DNA of 64,000 nt from Lachnospiraceae bacterium (GTDB lineage Bacteria; Bacillota; Clostridia; Lachnospirales; Lachnospiraceae): NCBI GenBank assembly GCA_902363135.1, contig CABIZF010000001.1, positions 248,001 through 312,000 of the forward strand. The letters are read 5' to 3'. The notes under the pieces were generated by a model. That model did no database searches, had not been told where the DNA came from, and saw only the letters and a program-made list of their open reading frames with translations. Numbering within the stretch: the stretch's first letter is position 1; every line of letters begins with the position of its first letter. The translations under genes and the position numbers were made by a program. Shown here piece by piece: positions 1 to 8,778 of this stretch.

Positions 1-2451
1 AAATACGATAATGAACACTTTGTATTTGATGCAGCGACCGGAACCATTACGGAATACACAGGAGAAAGCTATCGGCTGGATGTACCGGAGACGATCGATG
101 GGGTAAGTGTCCGGACGATCGGAGCGAACGCCTTTAACGGAAACTGGAATCTGATTTATCTGACGCTTCCGGAAGGCCTGACGGCAATTGAAGATGGGGC
201 GTTTGAAAGTGCATATCAGCTTTCCTTTGTGGAATTTCCGTCCACGTTAAGGACGATCGGAAATCGTGCATTTTACAACTATCGTGGCGGAAAGCTGATG
301 CTCCCGGAGGGGCTGGAACGAATCGGGGATGAGGCATTTTATCGTTGCTCGGTTCGGGGGACACTGGAGCTGCCGGAAGGATTGAAGGAGATCGGGGACA
401 GTGCCTTTGCGCGCAGCATTTTTATGCGTACCCTGGATCTGCCGTCAACACTTGAAATAATCGGGGAGCATGCGTTTGAAGATGTATCCTTATCGTACGT
501 CTATATGGATGGACTGACGCCCCCCAAGGTTGCAAAAACCGCCTTTGCAGAATGTACCAGCCTGGCAGATATTGAGCTGAATGAATACTGCACGAAGCAG
601 CAGATGCTGGATATGCAGGCGATTATCGATGAAGCCGGGTTGAACTGCCGGGTATGGAGATATGAAAATACACAGACCTCAACGGCAAAAGGAGCTTCCT
701 ATATCTATAATCCGAATAATTCGGATGAAGTGTATCTGGTCGGATATGACGGAGAAGAGACACAAATAAGGGCCTGCAACCGGTATCGCTTTGCGGATGA
801 TGATTATAAACCGGTAACTGGCCTTGGAGACGGCGCATTTGTGGGAAATCAGACGGTTACCTATTATGCGGTGACTCATAATGATATCTTTATTTATATC
901 GGAAAGGACGCATTTGCAGACAGCAGGATTGAGCATGTTGATTTCTTTGATTCGGTGACGACGATCGGCGCAGGCGCCTTTCGCAACTGTACAGAGCTGC
1001 AGGAGCTGATACTTCCAGAGTCGGTTACGGAAATCGGGGACGGAGCCTTTCGCGGTTGTAAGGGGCTTACAGAGGTTACTATTTTGTGCGATCTGGCACT
1101 GATCCCGGAGGATCTGTTTTCGGACTGCTCAAAGCTTACGAAGGTAACAATTGCGAACGGAGCGATTCCATCCGGTATGTTTGCGAATCTTGCTTCCTTG
1201 CAGGAGGTGACGTTTGGGGACGGCGTGACAGCGATCGGAGACCGTGCTTTTACGGGCACGTCGCTTGCGAGGGTGGACCTGAATCAGGTGAAGACAGTCG
1301 GAGCAGAAGCATTTGCAGATGCAGGGCTTACAGAGGTGGATACAAGAGCGGTAGAACAGATCGGCGCGGATGCGTTCCGAAATGCGGATATGGAGCAGCT
1401 TGTAATATCGGCAAATCTGCAGGTCAATGCGGCAGCGTTTGCTGGTATTCCGACGGAGGTGATAAGGATCAGTGATGCGGCTTCAGATGAGCAGGTGCAG
1501 GCGTGGTCCGAAGCACTGGAATTTCCGTGGTACAGTCATCTGGTGCGTGAAGGTGAAGTACCGGCGTTTCAGGAGATGCCATATCAGCCATCTCCGGAGG
1601 AGGACTTTGAATTTGATGCGTCCACCGGTACGATTACCGGGTATACCGGAGAAGCCGTGGATGTGGTCGTACCGCGTACCATCGGCGGCGAGCCGGTACG
1701 TGTGATCGGCTATCACGCATTTGATGCGGCGAAGGATTATACCGATACGGAAATGTCAACGAATCAGACGGAGTGGGTGCATATCAGATCCATTGTGATT
1801 CCGGACACTGTGCGGACGATCGAGGACAATGCACTTTCCTATCTGCAGCAGCTGGAGCTGTTTGTCAGCTATGCACCGCTTGAGACGACCGGAGGAACAC
1901 AGTTCATGCTTTGCCGAAGCCTGAAAAATGTCATTTTTGTCAATCCGCTTAAGGCGCTGGGCAATTATCTGTTTGAGGGCTGTGATGCCCTGGAGCTGGT
2001 ATGGTATCCGAACACACTGGATTCCGTCGGTATACAGTGCTTTTCACAAAGCATGATTGATGCTCTGGTGATCGATGCAAAGGTGATTAATTATTATGCA
2101 TTTGCAAGGTGTGATAATCTGAAGGAAATCCATTTGCGCGGCAGTCTGGAATCCCTAGATGTCAGTGCATTTGCAGAGGTTCCGCTTGAACGGCTGTGCC
2201 TGGAGACGACCAATCCGGATGTGATTACGGAGGGATACTTCGGAGCACCGCTTGAGAGCCTGATGGTCATTGTGCCGGAAAGTACGACAGATGAAGAGCT
2301 GAACAACTTTGTCAGAATGCTTGGACCGGCAGGAAAAGGAATGATACAAAATCAGGATCAGATCGTTCGCGGTACGTGTACGCAGCCGGATCCGATTCCG
2401 AGACCGGATGTGGGTGCATTGCTTTCGGAATATGGAATTCATCAGGGCTGA
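1..2451 (+). CDS. BspA-type leucine-rich repeat protein, 5' end missing
   Basis: The reading frame is open from base 1, so the N-terminus and any signal peptide lie outside the window. About 816 residues are visible. They are mostly LRR_5/BspA units of roughly 23 residues with the pattern IGxxAFxxCxxLxxVxLP, for example IGDGAFRGCKGLTEVTI. Two near-copies of a linker of the type FDAxTGTITxYTGE separate blocks of repeats. Proteins of this family are usually exported and bind host or microbial surface ligands. The substrate here cannot be read from the sequence. No sortase motif or C-terminal transmembrane segment is visible. The next gene starts 58 bases downstream with its own ribosome binding site and encodes another exported protein, so the two may be co-transcribed. 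Confidence 0.85.
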   Translation, partial: KYDNEHFVFDAATGTITEYTGESYRLDVPETIDGVSVRTIGANAFNGNWNLIYLTLPEGLTAIEDGAFESAYQLSFVEFPSTLRTIGNRAFYNYRGGKLMLPEGLERIGDEAFYRCSVRGTLELPEGLKEIGDSAFARSIFMRTLDLPSTLEIIGEHAFEDVSLSYVYMDGLTPPKVAKTAFAECTSLADIELNEYCTKQQMLDMQAIIDEAGLNCRVWRYENTQTSTAKGASYIYNPNNSDEVYLVGYDGEETQIRACNRYRFADDDYKPVTGLGDGAFVGNQTVTYYAVTHNDIFIYIGKDAFADSRIEHVDFFDSVTTIGAGAFRNCTELQELILPESVTEIGDGAFRGCKGLTEVTILCDLALIPEDLFSDCSKLTKVTIANGAIPSGMFANLASLQEVTFGDGVTAIGDRAFTGTSLARVDLNQVKTVGAEAFADAGLTEVDTRAVEQIGADAFRNADMEQLVISANLQVNAAAFAGIPTEVIRISDAASDEQVQAWSEALEFPWYSHLVREGEVPAFQEMPYQPSPEEDFEFDASTGTITGYTGEAVDVVVPRTIGGEPVRVIGYHAFDAAKDYTDTEMSTNQTEWVHIRSIVIPDTVRTIEDNALSYLQQLELFVSYAPLETTGGTQFMLCRSLKNVIFVNPLKALGNYLFEGCDALELVWYPNTLDSVGIQCFSQSMIDALVIDAKVINYYAFARCDNLKEIHLRGSLESLDVSAFAEVPLERLCLETTNPDVITEGYFGAPLESLMVIVPESTTDEELNNFVRMLGPAGKGMIQNQDQIVRGTCTQPDPIPRPDVGALLSEYGIHQG

Positions 2452-2509
2452 GCTCCTTTTGCAGGGCATGCAGGAAGGCAGTAAAGCAGGGAAGGAGAGG
2501 AAGCGTGAT

Positions 2510-3874
2510 ATGAAGCAATTTCTGAAAAGAACCATAGCTGGCGCAGCCTGTCTTGCGATGGCGCTGCTGTTTGCAGGATCAGCGTCAGCAAAGGGTGATA
2601 TTTTTACGCAGCGGCAGATACTTGCTGATGAGGATTGCATTTGCGGGGTTATTTTTCTTGGTTATGTCGACGGTGAAAAATACCTTGCAGACGATGAGGA
2701 ATACCGCATGCAGGTACTTGAGAACAGCGGATATACGGAGGAGTTTGAGTTTCTGACAGAGATACCATCCGATCGTATCGTGGAGACGGACTGGGGAGCA
2801 GAGCTTTACTGCATTTATCCAAGACGTGCCGATGCGGTTGTCGCGGTGAATGCATGCGGATACGAGGAGTCTGAGGAGAATGGATATGATCTCGTGGTTG
2901 GCGAGATGATGTTTGAGAGCAGAAGCGGTGCTCCGTTCTTGTTAAGATGCAATATCAGCGATATTATGAATGATTGTCAGGTGTCGATTTTTAATCCGGA
3001 TGGAACGGTGCTCAACTGGTCGCCGTCGATCAGCCTGAATGACGGATCTGTGGTATTGCCGCAGGAGGGACCGGCAGTCTACGATGCAAGCAGAAAACCG
3101 GAGGCCGACTATGGAGGCACAGATTACGGAGATACAGACTATGGTAATACGGATTACGGAGATACGGATTATGGCGATATGAACGATGGTGATATCGACC
3201 ATGACCGATATGATAACGGAACGATCTGGCACTGGAGTCTGACGGATGGCTGGGAGGTATATCCGACACCGGATGCAGGGCTTTTATCCTACGAGGAAGT
3301 GGTGGGAGACGGCAATACGATTCTGCTGGATTGCTCGATTGCGGATCGGCGAATCGTGGCGAGCCGGAGCTTTGAAGCGGACGGAGAAATCCTTCGGGTC
3401 GGATGCTATGAGTATGAGACAGATCCGGTCTGGGGATATTGTACTTCGGTTAATTATGTGACGGAGCTGACTGCTACGGAAGCGTTTCTCGGAGGAACAG
3501 CACAGAATCCGGCGGTGATGATTCAAAATACGGATCAGGGCCTGTACAAGGTAAACATCTGGACCGGAGAGGTTGAGTGGATCCTACCGGCAAAGGAGCT
3601 GCAGATGAGCGGATGCATTTCTTATGCAGTTGATGACAGTACCGGAATGATTTATATGTGTGGCTACTACGGTCCGGATCCGGTGGCAATTTCACCGGAC
3701 GGAGACATTCGCTGGAGGGCGAATGCAGATAACGATGATATCTACTGGCCATATCATCTTTCCCTTGAGAATGGAGTGGTAGTCACGAGGTATGGCGGTT
3801 ACTGTGAATATGGCGAGTTTGTTGTTGCCTATCGACAGTCAGACGGAAAAAATGAATGGATGGATATCTGGTAA
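2510..3874 (+). CDS. secreted protein with Asp-Tyr-Gly-Thr repeats and PQQ-like propeller end
   Basis: The start is placed at 2510 because it follows GAAGGAGAGG and opens a clear signal peptide (MKQFLKRTIAG, then a hydrophobic stretch ending in SASA). The product is 454 residues and exported. Around residues 195-225 there are five to six imperfect copies of a DYGxT unit, an acidic, flexible linker. The C-terminal part has propeller-like strands (ISPDGDIRWRA and similar) as in PQQ-type beta-propeller proteins. I do not recognise a specific family. Its position after the LRR protein suggests a cell-surface role, but this is inference from context only. Confidence 0.7.
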   Translation: MKQFLKRTIAGAACLAMALLFAGSASAKGDIFTQRQILADEDCICGVIFLGYVDGEKYLADDEEYRMQVLENSGYTEEFEFLTEIPSDRIVETDWGAELYCIYPRRADAVVAVNACGYEESEENGYDLVVGEMMFESRSGAPFLLRCNISDIMNDCQVSIFNPDGTVLNWSPSISLNDGSVVLPQEGPAVYDASRKPEADYGGTDYGDTDYGNTDYGDTDYGDMNDGDIDHDRYDNGTIWHWSLTDGWEVYPTPDAGLLSYEEVVGDGNTILLDCSIADRRIVASRSFEADGEILRVGCYEYETDPVWGYCTSVNYVTELTATEAFLGGTAQNPAVMIQNTDQGLYKVNIWTGEVEWILPAKELQMSGCISYAVDDSTGMIYMCGYYGPDPVAISPDGDIRWRANADNDDIYWPYHLSLENGVVVTRYGGYCEYGEFVVAYRQSDGKNEWMDIW

Positions 3875-3891
3875 CAGAAGCTTTTAGCAGC

Positions 3892-3932
3892 AATCCCCGG
3901 GGCCTTTGTTTATGGATCCCCGGGGATTTTTG
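3892..3932 (+). terminator. Rho-independent terminator
   Basis: An 11-bp stem (AATCCCCGGGG / CCCCGGGGATT) with a loop of about 15 bases is followed by a T-run. It lies 18 bases after the stop of the secreted propeller-like protein and ends the LRR transcription unit. Confidence 0.85.
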
Positions 3933-3951
3933 ACTCACAGAAGACGGTGGA

Positions 3952-5745
3952 TTATCCTTCAATTGGTTCAAAATCTACTGCTCCGTGTTTGCAAAGCGGA
4001 CAGATGATATCTTCCGGAAGCTCATCGCCTTCATAAATGTATCCGCAGACCTTGCATACCCAGCCCTTTTTGCCGTCGGTCTGTGGCTGTGGCTTCACAT
4101 GCTTCTGATAGTAAGTGTAAGTCATGGTATCCTGCTCGCTCATGACACGGGCTTCTGTGACACTGCAGATGAACATTCCGTGTGTACCCAGATCAACATA
4201 ATGTTCTACCTTCAGAGACATGAATGCATTGATATATTTGTCCAGAAATACCAGACCGTTGTCTGCGCGGTTCACTTTCTGGCCTGCAAATTTATCAACA
4301 CTTCTGCCGGACTGAAAGCCAAACTGTTCAAAAACAGAGAACGGAGCATCCACGGACAGGCAGTTTACATTCAGGATACCCGTCTGCTGGATTACGTGAT
4401 GGGAATAGTTTGCTTTATTGATGTTGACTGCAACGCGGTAAGGATTGTCGGTAAGCTGTGTGACTGTGTTGACAATTAGGCCGTTGTCTTTTTTGCCATC
4501 GTTTGAGGTTACGACATAGAGGCCGTAGCCGATGCGGAAAAGAGCGGTCATATCATTTTTGTTTGCAAGATCGTCACTCTTGGCAATGTATTCCTGACAG
4601 AGCTCGTCGGCCATAGCCTCCATTTGTTTGCGGTTCTCTTCCTTTACGGCAGACATGATCTTGACGGTCGTATTCAGCCAGTTGATCTTTTTGCATTTTG
4701 AAAGCATTTCTTTCATGATTTTCGCTGCCAGTGGCGCCCAAGTTCCATTTTCAATCAGACCGACCGTGCGGTTCTGGAAATTGTGCTCGACCAGACGGGT
4801 AATGAAGTCATTCATGAACGGGTAGATGCTTGCATTGTAAGTAGTGGTCGCCAGAACCAGCTTGGAATAGCGGAAGGCATCGCTTAAGGCCTGAGACATG
4901 TCATCTCTTGCAAGATCATACACCACTACATTTGGACATCCCTTACTGCGGAATTTGTCAGCAAGCTGCTGTACAGCTGCTTTAGTGTGACCGTATACGG
5001 AGGTGTAGGCGATCACGATTCCATCGTCCTCCGGTGTATAGGAAGACCAGGTATCATAAAGACGGATGTAGTGACCGAGATCCTCAGTAAGTACGGGACC
5101 GTGAAGCGGGCAGATCACCTGGATATCTAAGGTGGCAGCTACCTTCAGAAGGTTCTGAACCTGTACACCATATTTTCCTACAATGCCAATGTAGTATCTT
5201 CTTGCTTCGTCATCCCATGGCTCCTCTACATCGAGTGCGCCAAATTTTCCAAAGCCGTCAGCAGAAAAAAGCACTTTCTCGGTACTGTCATAGGTGACCA
5301 TGACTTCCGGCCAGTGTACCATCGGTGCAAATACAAAAGTCAGGTTGTGTGTTCCAAGGGAGAGGCTGGAGCCATTGTCCACAACTATTTTCTGATTTTC
5401 CAGATCCAGATCAAAGAAATTCTGCATCATGCCAAAGGCTTTTTTGTTGGAGACAACGGTGGTATCCGGATAAACCTTCATGAAGTTCGCAATGTTGGCT
5501 GCGTGATCCGGCTCCATATGCTGTACGATAAGATAATCCGGCTTGCGCTCGCCCAGAACCTGCTGGATGTTATCGAGCCATTCGTGGGTAAAGTTGGCAT
5601 CTACAGTATCCATGACAGCTGTTTTTTCATCCAGGATCACATAGGAATTATAGGACATGCCATTCGGAACCTTGTACTGTCCTTCGAAAAGGTCGATCTG
5701 ATGGTCATTTACGCCTACGTATTTGATTGTATCGGTGATTTTCAT
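3952..5745 (-). CDS. flavodiiron protein with flavin-reductase and rubredoxin domains
   Basis: The 597-residue product has four modules. First is a metallo-beta-lactamase-like diiron domain with the HMEPDH motif (H76, E78, D80, H81) and later His/Asp ligands. Next is a flavodoxin domain (IVIAYTSVYGHTKAA), then a flavin-reductase-like FMN domain (about residues 400-545). Last is a C-terminal rubredoxin with CxxC pairs in WVCKVCGYIYEG and CPLCK. Flavodiiron proteins reduce O2 or NO to water or N2O. A built-in rubredoxin and flavin-reductase domain suggests electrons can be passed within one chain. The start at 5745 was chosen over 5751 because it sits 7 bases from GAGGAA. The gene is divergent from a Crp/Fnr regulator, which probably controls it as an oxidative or nitrosative stress response. 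Confidence 0.92.
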   Translation of the reverse strand: MKITDTIKYVGVNDHQIDLFEGQYKVPNGMSYNSYVILDEKTAVMDTVDANFTHEWLDNIQQVLGERKPDYLIVQHMEPDHAANIANFMKVYPDTTVVSNKKAFGMMQNFFDLDLENQKIVVDNGSSLSLGTHNLTFVFAPMVHWPEVMVTYDSTEKVLFSADGFGKFGALDVEEPWDDEARRYYIGIVGKYGVQVQNLLKVAATLDIQVICPLHGPVLTEDLGHYIRLYDTWSSYTPEDDGIVIAYTSVYGHTKAAVQQLADKFRSKGCPNVVVYDLARDDMSQALSDAFRYSKLVLATTTYNASIYPFMNDFITRLVEHNFQNRTVGLIENGTWAPLAAKIMKEMLSKCKKINWLNTTVKIMSAVKEENRKQMEAMADELCQEYIAKSDDLANKNDMTALFRIGYGLYVVTSNDGKKDNGLIVNTVTQLTDNPYRVAVNINKANYSHHVIQQTGILNVNCLSVDAPFSVFEQFGFQSGRSVDKFAGQKVNRADNGLVFLDKYINAFMSLKVEHYVDLGTHGMFICSVTEARVMSEQDTMTYTYYQKHVKPQPQTDGKKGWVCKVCGYIYEGDELPEDIICPLCKHGAVDFEPIEG

Positions 5746-5823
5746 GAGCATTTCCTCTTTTCTTTTTAATCTACAGGTTGTTCTTAATTTTGATAAAAAT
5801 ATAACAGATTTTGCACGAAAAAG

Positions 5824-5841
5824 TTGTTGCAAATACAACAA
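5824..5841. promoter_or_regulatory. perfect inverted repeat, candidate Crp/Fnr operator
   Basis: TTGTTG and CAACAA are separated by six bases in the intergenic region shared by the flavodiiron gene and the Crp/Fnr gene. A second short palindrome, TTGT-TT-ACAA, lies at 5933-5942. The position fits an operator for the divergently encoded regulator. The assignment is inferred. Confidence 0.55.
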
Positions 5842-5859
5842 AACACAAAAAATCCAAGC

Positions 5860-5888
5860 TTTACATCATTTGAGTACTGTTATAAAAT
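5860..5888 (+). promoter_or_regulatory. sigma-70-type promoter for the Crp/Fnr gene
   Basis: TTTACA at 5860-5865 and TAAAAT at 5883-5888 have a 17-base spacer and lie about 100 bases upstream of the regulator start. Confidence 0.6.
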
Positions 5889-5989
5889 TAGCATGATGAT
5901 ATCCTGATTTATTGATGATTTTTTGTGTGATGTTGTTTACAAGGAAAAAATGACAGGAATTATGATTTACTATGGTCGGAGGCAGAGGG

Positions 5990-6628
5990 ATGGAACACAT
6001 TACATTATTTACTGATATTATGCCCGAAGAGCAGGAAAGAATTCGGGTTTGCTTTAAAGTCCGGGAAGAAATTTTTCAGAATGGCGAGACGATCATGGAG
6101 TACTCCAGTTCCATGAAAAAGATCGGTTTGATTCAGGACGGCCGTGCTGTCCTGTACTGCTGCGATGAGGATGGAAATGAGTATGTGATCGATGAACTGA
6201 ATCAGGATAGCGTGTTCGGAGAACCATTTTTACTTCCGTCAGATGCCCAGCACTATTATGCCTGTGCGACAATGCAGACGAAAGTCCTGTTTATTGATTA
6301 TGAGCATGTGATCAAACGCTGTGAAAATGCCTGCCATCATCACAGCCAGATGGTCAGCAATCTGCTGCAGATGATTGCGCTTCGATCCAGACAGCAGACG
6401 GATCGAATTTATATGCTGTCCAGATCCAGCACCAGAAAAAAGCTGATGGCGTATCTGCATTCTCTGGCAGCAGAAAAAGGTACGAAAAAGTATAAAATTC
6501 CAATGTCGTACACAGCCCTAGCCCAGTATCTGAGTGTGGACCGTAGTGCCATGATGCGCGAGATCAAAAATCTGATGGAGATGGGTGTGCTGCGAAGAGA
6601 AGGACGGAATGTGGAGCTGCTGGGGTGA
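5990..6628 (+). CDS. Crp/Fnr-family transcriptional regulator
   Basis: A 212-residue protein with an N-terminal cyclic-nucleotide-binding-fold sensor domain (about 10-120) and a C-terminal winged helix (about 145-212). The recognition-helix region reads LSVDRSAMMREI. The start at 5990 (MEHITLFTD) is preferred because GGAGG lies 9 bases upstream. No N-terminal four-cysteine Fnr cluster is present. Cysteines at ORDC-like spacing occur in the sensor half (LYCCDEDG), but their function is unknown. The family senses oxygen, NO, heme or redox state. The divergent flavodiiron gene makes O2/NO stress the likely signal. Confidence 0.85.
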   Translation: MEHITLFTDIMPEEQERIRVCFKVREEIFQNGETIMEYSSSMKKIGLIQDGRAVLYCCDEDGNEYVIDELNQDSVFGEPFLLPSDAQHYYACATMQTKVLFIDYEHVIKRCENACHHHSQMVSNLLQMIALRSRQQTDRIYMLSRSSTRKKLMAYLHSLAAEKGTKKYKIPMSYTALAQYLSVDRSAMMREIKNLMEMGVLRREGRNVELLG

Positions 6629-6702
6629 AGCAATAAGCAGTGGATTGGGAGTTGCTTGTATCTGTCAGTATCAGGATAAGGTTGAGGATAGGGAAGCGAT
6701 TT

Positions 6703-6866
6703 AGGAGTGGTACAAGCCACTCCTGATAAGCTGCGAAGCAGCTATTCGGTTATGAGATATCATAAGGAGGGGCCCGCTTGCGGGAAGATTCCTTGTGATC
6801 CTACAAGTAGCGAAGCTAGACCCTGTCAGCGAGCTGCAGGGATGGATTGCGAATATCCGCTTTGAC
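6703..6866 (+). repeat. dispersed palindromic intergenic repeat, copy 1
   Basis: The copy opens with GGAGTGG...CCACTCC, continues with a module around GATAAGCTGCGAAGCAGC and ATTCGGTTAT, and ends with a palindromic module containing GCGAAT between GGAT and ATCCGC. Closely related modules occur at 13363-13452 (inverted), 21412-21529 and 26435-26570. The rest of 6629-7023 shows nothing I can assign. Confidence 0.75.
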
Positions 6867-7023
6867 TGTATGCTGTGAAAGCCTTGATTTTGTAGGATTT
6901 CTGAGATGGAGACGAACAATTTATACCTTATTTATATCTTTGGATGATCGGATCGGAATAAGTAAAAGAGTTGTCATAATTCAGTTGGACAAAAAAGAAT
7001 ACTACACTCAAAATTAATTAAAA

Positions 7024-7055
7024 AATCAATCGTAAAAAAATACGATTGGTTTTTT
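7024..7055 (+). terminator. orphan terminator-like hairpin
   Basis: The arms AATCAATCGTA and TACGATTGGTT are followed by TTTTTT. The nearest plus-strand gene ends 400 bases upstream, so the hairpin may end a long 3' region, an unrecognised small RNA, or a lost gene. Confidence 0.6.
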
Positions 7056-7110
7056 GCGCATTTTTGCATATAATCTAATTATCCTGAATTATTCATGGAG
7101 CAATTTCTAA

Positions 7111-7419
7111 CCTAAAACTTGCACCATGAATTGAAAAAATGATCCATGCAGCCATAACTTCTCTCAATTCGTCAGTAAAAGGGCACAAAATCCCTATGAC
7201 GAGTTTTTGAGCAATTATCAGGCTGTCAAGGTTCGTTAACAGTTGCTATTCCAGCTGTACATTCAGCTTACCTATTGCAGAAAGGGTGTCATAAAACTCT
7301 TCTTTATATGGGCAGCTGCTACACAGCTTGAATGTGATATATCTTGCTGAATGAACTACTTTTGCAGCAATCTTCAGCAGTTTTAAACGGACGGTATCAA
7401 TGCGTTGTTTCCGCATTTT
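7111..7419 (-). mobile_element. IS1380-like element remnant (3' end)
   Basis: The segment contains the last 57 codons of a transposase read on the minus strand, plus about 130 bases of trailing non-coding DNA ending near CCTAAAACTTGCACC at 7111, which is a plausible outer terminus. The upstream part of the element is absent because the IS3-family element begins at about 7420. Confidence 0.55.
7246..7419 (-). pseudogene. C-terminal fragment of IS1380-family transposase
   Basis: The minus strand encodes MRKQRIDTVRLKLLKIAAK and RYITFKLCSSCPYKEEF before a TAG stop at 7246-7248. This resembles the conserved C-terminal end of IS1380-family transposases from memory; a database search would be decisive. 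The N-terminal ~400 residues are missing. The break coincides with the terminal repeat of the neighbouring IS3-type element, so the element inserted into or recombined with this one. Not functional. Confidence 0.6.
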
Positions 7420-7479
7420 TGGTCCTATGTCAAGAAAAAGTACAAATTAAATGTAACCAATTTTTCTTTTTTGTAATTG

Positions 7480-8403
7480 TTAACTCGCTAAGTTTGTTAC
7501 GTCCGTTTCCAAGTTTTTCAGATATTGTTCCTCATATTCATTTGGAGACAAATATCCACAATGCCTATGAATACGGACTGTATTATAGAATGTTTCAATA
7601 TATTCAAAAATTAGTTTATATGCATGAGTGTAGTTGAAAATTTTGAATCGATTAATCCACTCTCGTTTCAGAAGAGCATGGAACGATTCTATGCAGGCAT
7701 TGTCCCATGGATAAGCTTTCTTGGAATAGCTGTGAATCATTCCAGCGGTTGCCTTGTGGAATGCCTCTGATACATATTGGCATCCTCTGTCACAATGAAA
7801 AATCAGCGGATTTTCAATATGTCTGGACTGTTTTGCTTTTTCAATACATTTTACTACATGAGATGCCTCCAGCGTTTCACTTAATACCCAGGAAACAATT
7901 TTTCTGGAATATAAATCCATAATGCTTGTGAGATATACAAATCCTTCAAACGTCCAAATATAAGTGATATCAGAGCACCATACCGCATCGGGATGTTCTG
8001 GGTTAAATTGTTCATTTAAAATATTTTTTAGTTTCTGGCTTAGGTCGGAATCAATAGTTGTTTGAATATATGGTTTAACCCATTGTGCTTTTATTCCCAT
8101 TTGACGCATATAATTTCCTACTGTTTTTTCAGCGACATGTTCTCCGGATTTCCGTAATTCTGCTGTAATTTTAGGAGCTCCATAATTTTGATGCGAATCC
8201 TCATAAATCTTTTGGATTCTCTCTTTTAAAACGGTTCGACGAATAGACGTGTCCGAAGGAACCCGCTTCTTCCATGCATTATAACCAGATCGTGAAACGT
8301 CTAATTTTTTCAGTATTCCGCTGACAGAAACTTGACGTTTCACAGGCAACTTGTTAATTTCGTCTACATACGCAGATGTAGCAGCATAAAGAGTTTTTGT
8401 CAT
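7480..8403 (-). CDS. IS3-family transposase OrfB (DDE integrase core)
   Basis: The 307-residue product has an N-terminal helix-turn-helix-like HTH_21 region and an rve integrase core. The three catalytic acidic positions can be seen in WCSDITYIWTFEG, in FHCDRGCQYVS and in ESFHALLKREW. The start at 8403 lies 26 bases after the OrfA stop. OrfB lies in the -1 frame relative to OrfA, but the run of eight A residues is after the OrfA stop codon, so classical programmed -1 slippage would not fuse them. Independent initiation or a damaged copy is possible. It appears full length. Confidence 0.9.
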   Translation of the reverse strand: MTKTLYAATSAYVDEINKLPVKRQVSVSGILKKLDVSRSGYNAWKKRVPSDTSIRRTVLKERIQKIYEDSHQNYGAPKITAELRKSGEHVAEKTVGNYMRQMGIKAQWVKPYIQTTIDSDLSQKLKNILNEQFNPEHPDAVWCSDITYIWTFEGFVYLTSIMDLYSRKIVSWVLSETLEASHVVKCIEKAKQSRHIENPLIFHCDRGCQYVSEAFHKATAGMIHSYSKKAYPWDNACIESFHALLKREWINRFKIFNYTHAYKLIFEYIETFYNTVRIHRHCGYLSPNEYEEQYLKNLETDVTNLAS

Positions 8404-8429
8404 TTTCCCAGAATACCGATTGCTTTTTT

Positions 8430-8693
8430 TTATACTTCAAGTGCATCCTTTGTATCTCGTAATTCTCGTTGCAAACGAGCAATTTCTTTTGCCTCATCAC
8501 TTGCATAATTGCCTGATCCACGAGTCGGAACAGCTCCTTCATGATTCTTTGCTGATTTCATCCAATTCTTCAGTGCCGACTCACTGATTCCGAGATTTTC
8601 AGCACATTTACGGAGTGCCATCTCTGGATGCTCTAATCGATACCTTACTGCATCTTCTTTAAACTCCTGTGAATATTTTGTACCTTTTGCCAT
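8430..8693 (-). CDS. IS3-family transposase OrfA (helix-turn-helix)
   Basis: An 87-residue DNA-binding subunit of the transposase. It begins MAKGTKYSQEFKEDAVRY, has a Tnp_1-type helix-turn-helix (LGISESALKNWMK) and ends in a short heptad-like helix (IARLQRELRDTKDALEV) as in IS3 OrfA proteins, which use it to multimerise with OrfB. The start at 8693 has GGAGGAG at an optimal distance; the ATG at 8699 is too close to it. Confidence 0.9.
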   Translation of the reverse strand: MAKGTKYSQEFKEDAVRYRLEHPEMALRKCAENLGISESALKNWMKSAKNHEGAVPTRGSGNYASDEAKEIARLQRELRDTKDALEV

Positions 8694-8778
8694 AACCATT
8701 CTCCTCCTTGCTCTATGACTATCATATAATATTTATTGAAAATGGTCATGTTTATTTTGTACTATTTATATTCTACCA

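Larger units (their letters stand above)
7420..8778 (-). mobile_element. IS3-family insertion sequence with OrfA and OrfB
   Basis: The ends carry related inverted sequences: AGTACAAATTAAATGTAACC near the left end, and on the opposite strand AGTACAAAATAAACATGACC near the right end. TGG is the outermost shared triplet. The left boundary is uncertain by about 12 bases. No convincing target-site duplication is visible, consistent with the two flanks being unrelated gene fragments. The element is about 1.36 kb and AT-rich compared with its surroundings. Confidence 0.75.

Noticed and set aside
3106..3195. Short repeats resembling a CRISPR or satellite array
   Set aside because: The 15-base periodicity is in frame and encodes DYGxT repeats of the secreted protein; no spacers.
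6701..6919. Minus-strand frame similar to one at 26387-26617
   Set aside because: The similarity comes from the shared intergenic repeat, not from protein conservation; no ribosome binding site and the ends differ.
8421..8436. Programmed -1 frameshift joining OrfA and OrfB of the IS3-type element
   Set aside because: The run of eight A residues lies after the OrfA stop codon, so slippage there would not be reached in frame; OrfB has its own ATG.
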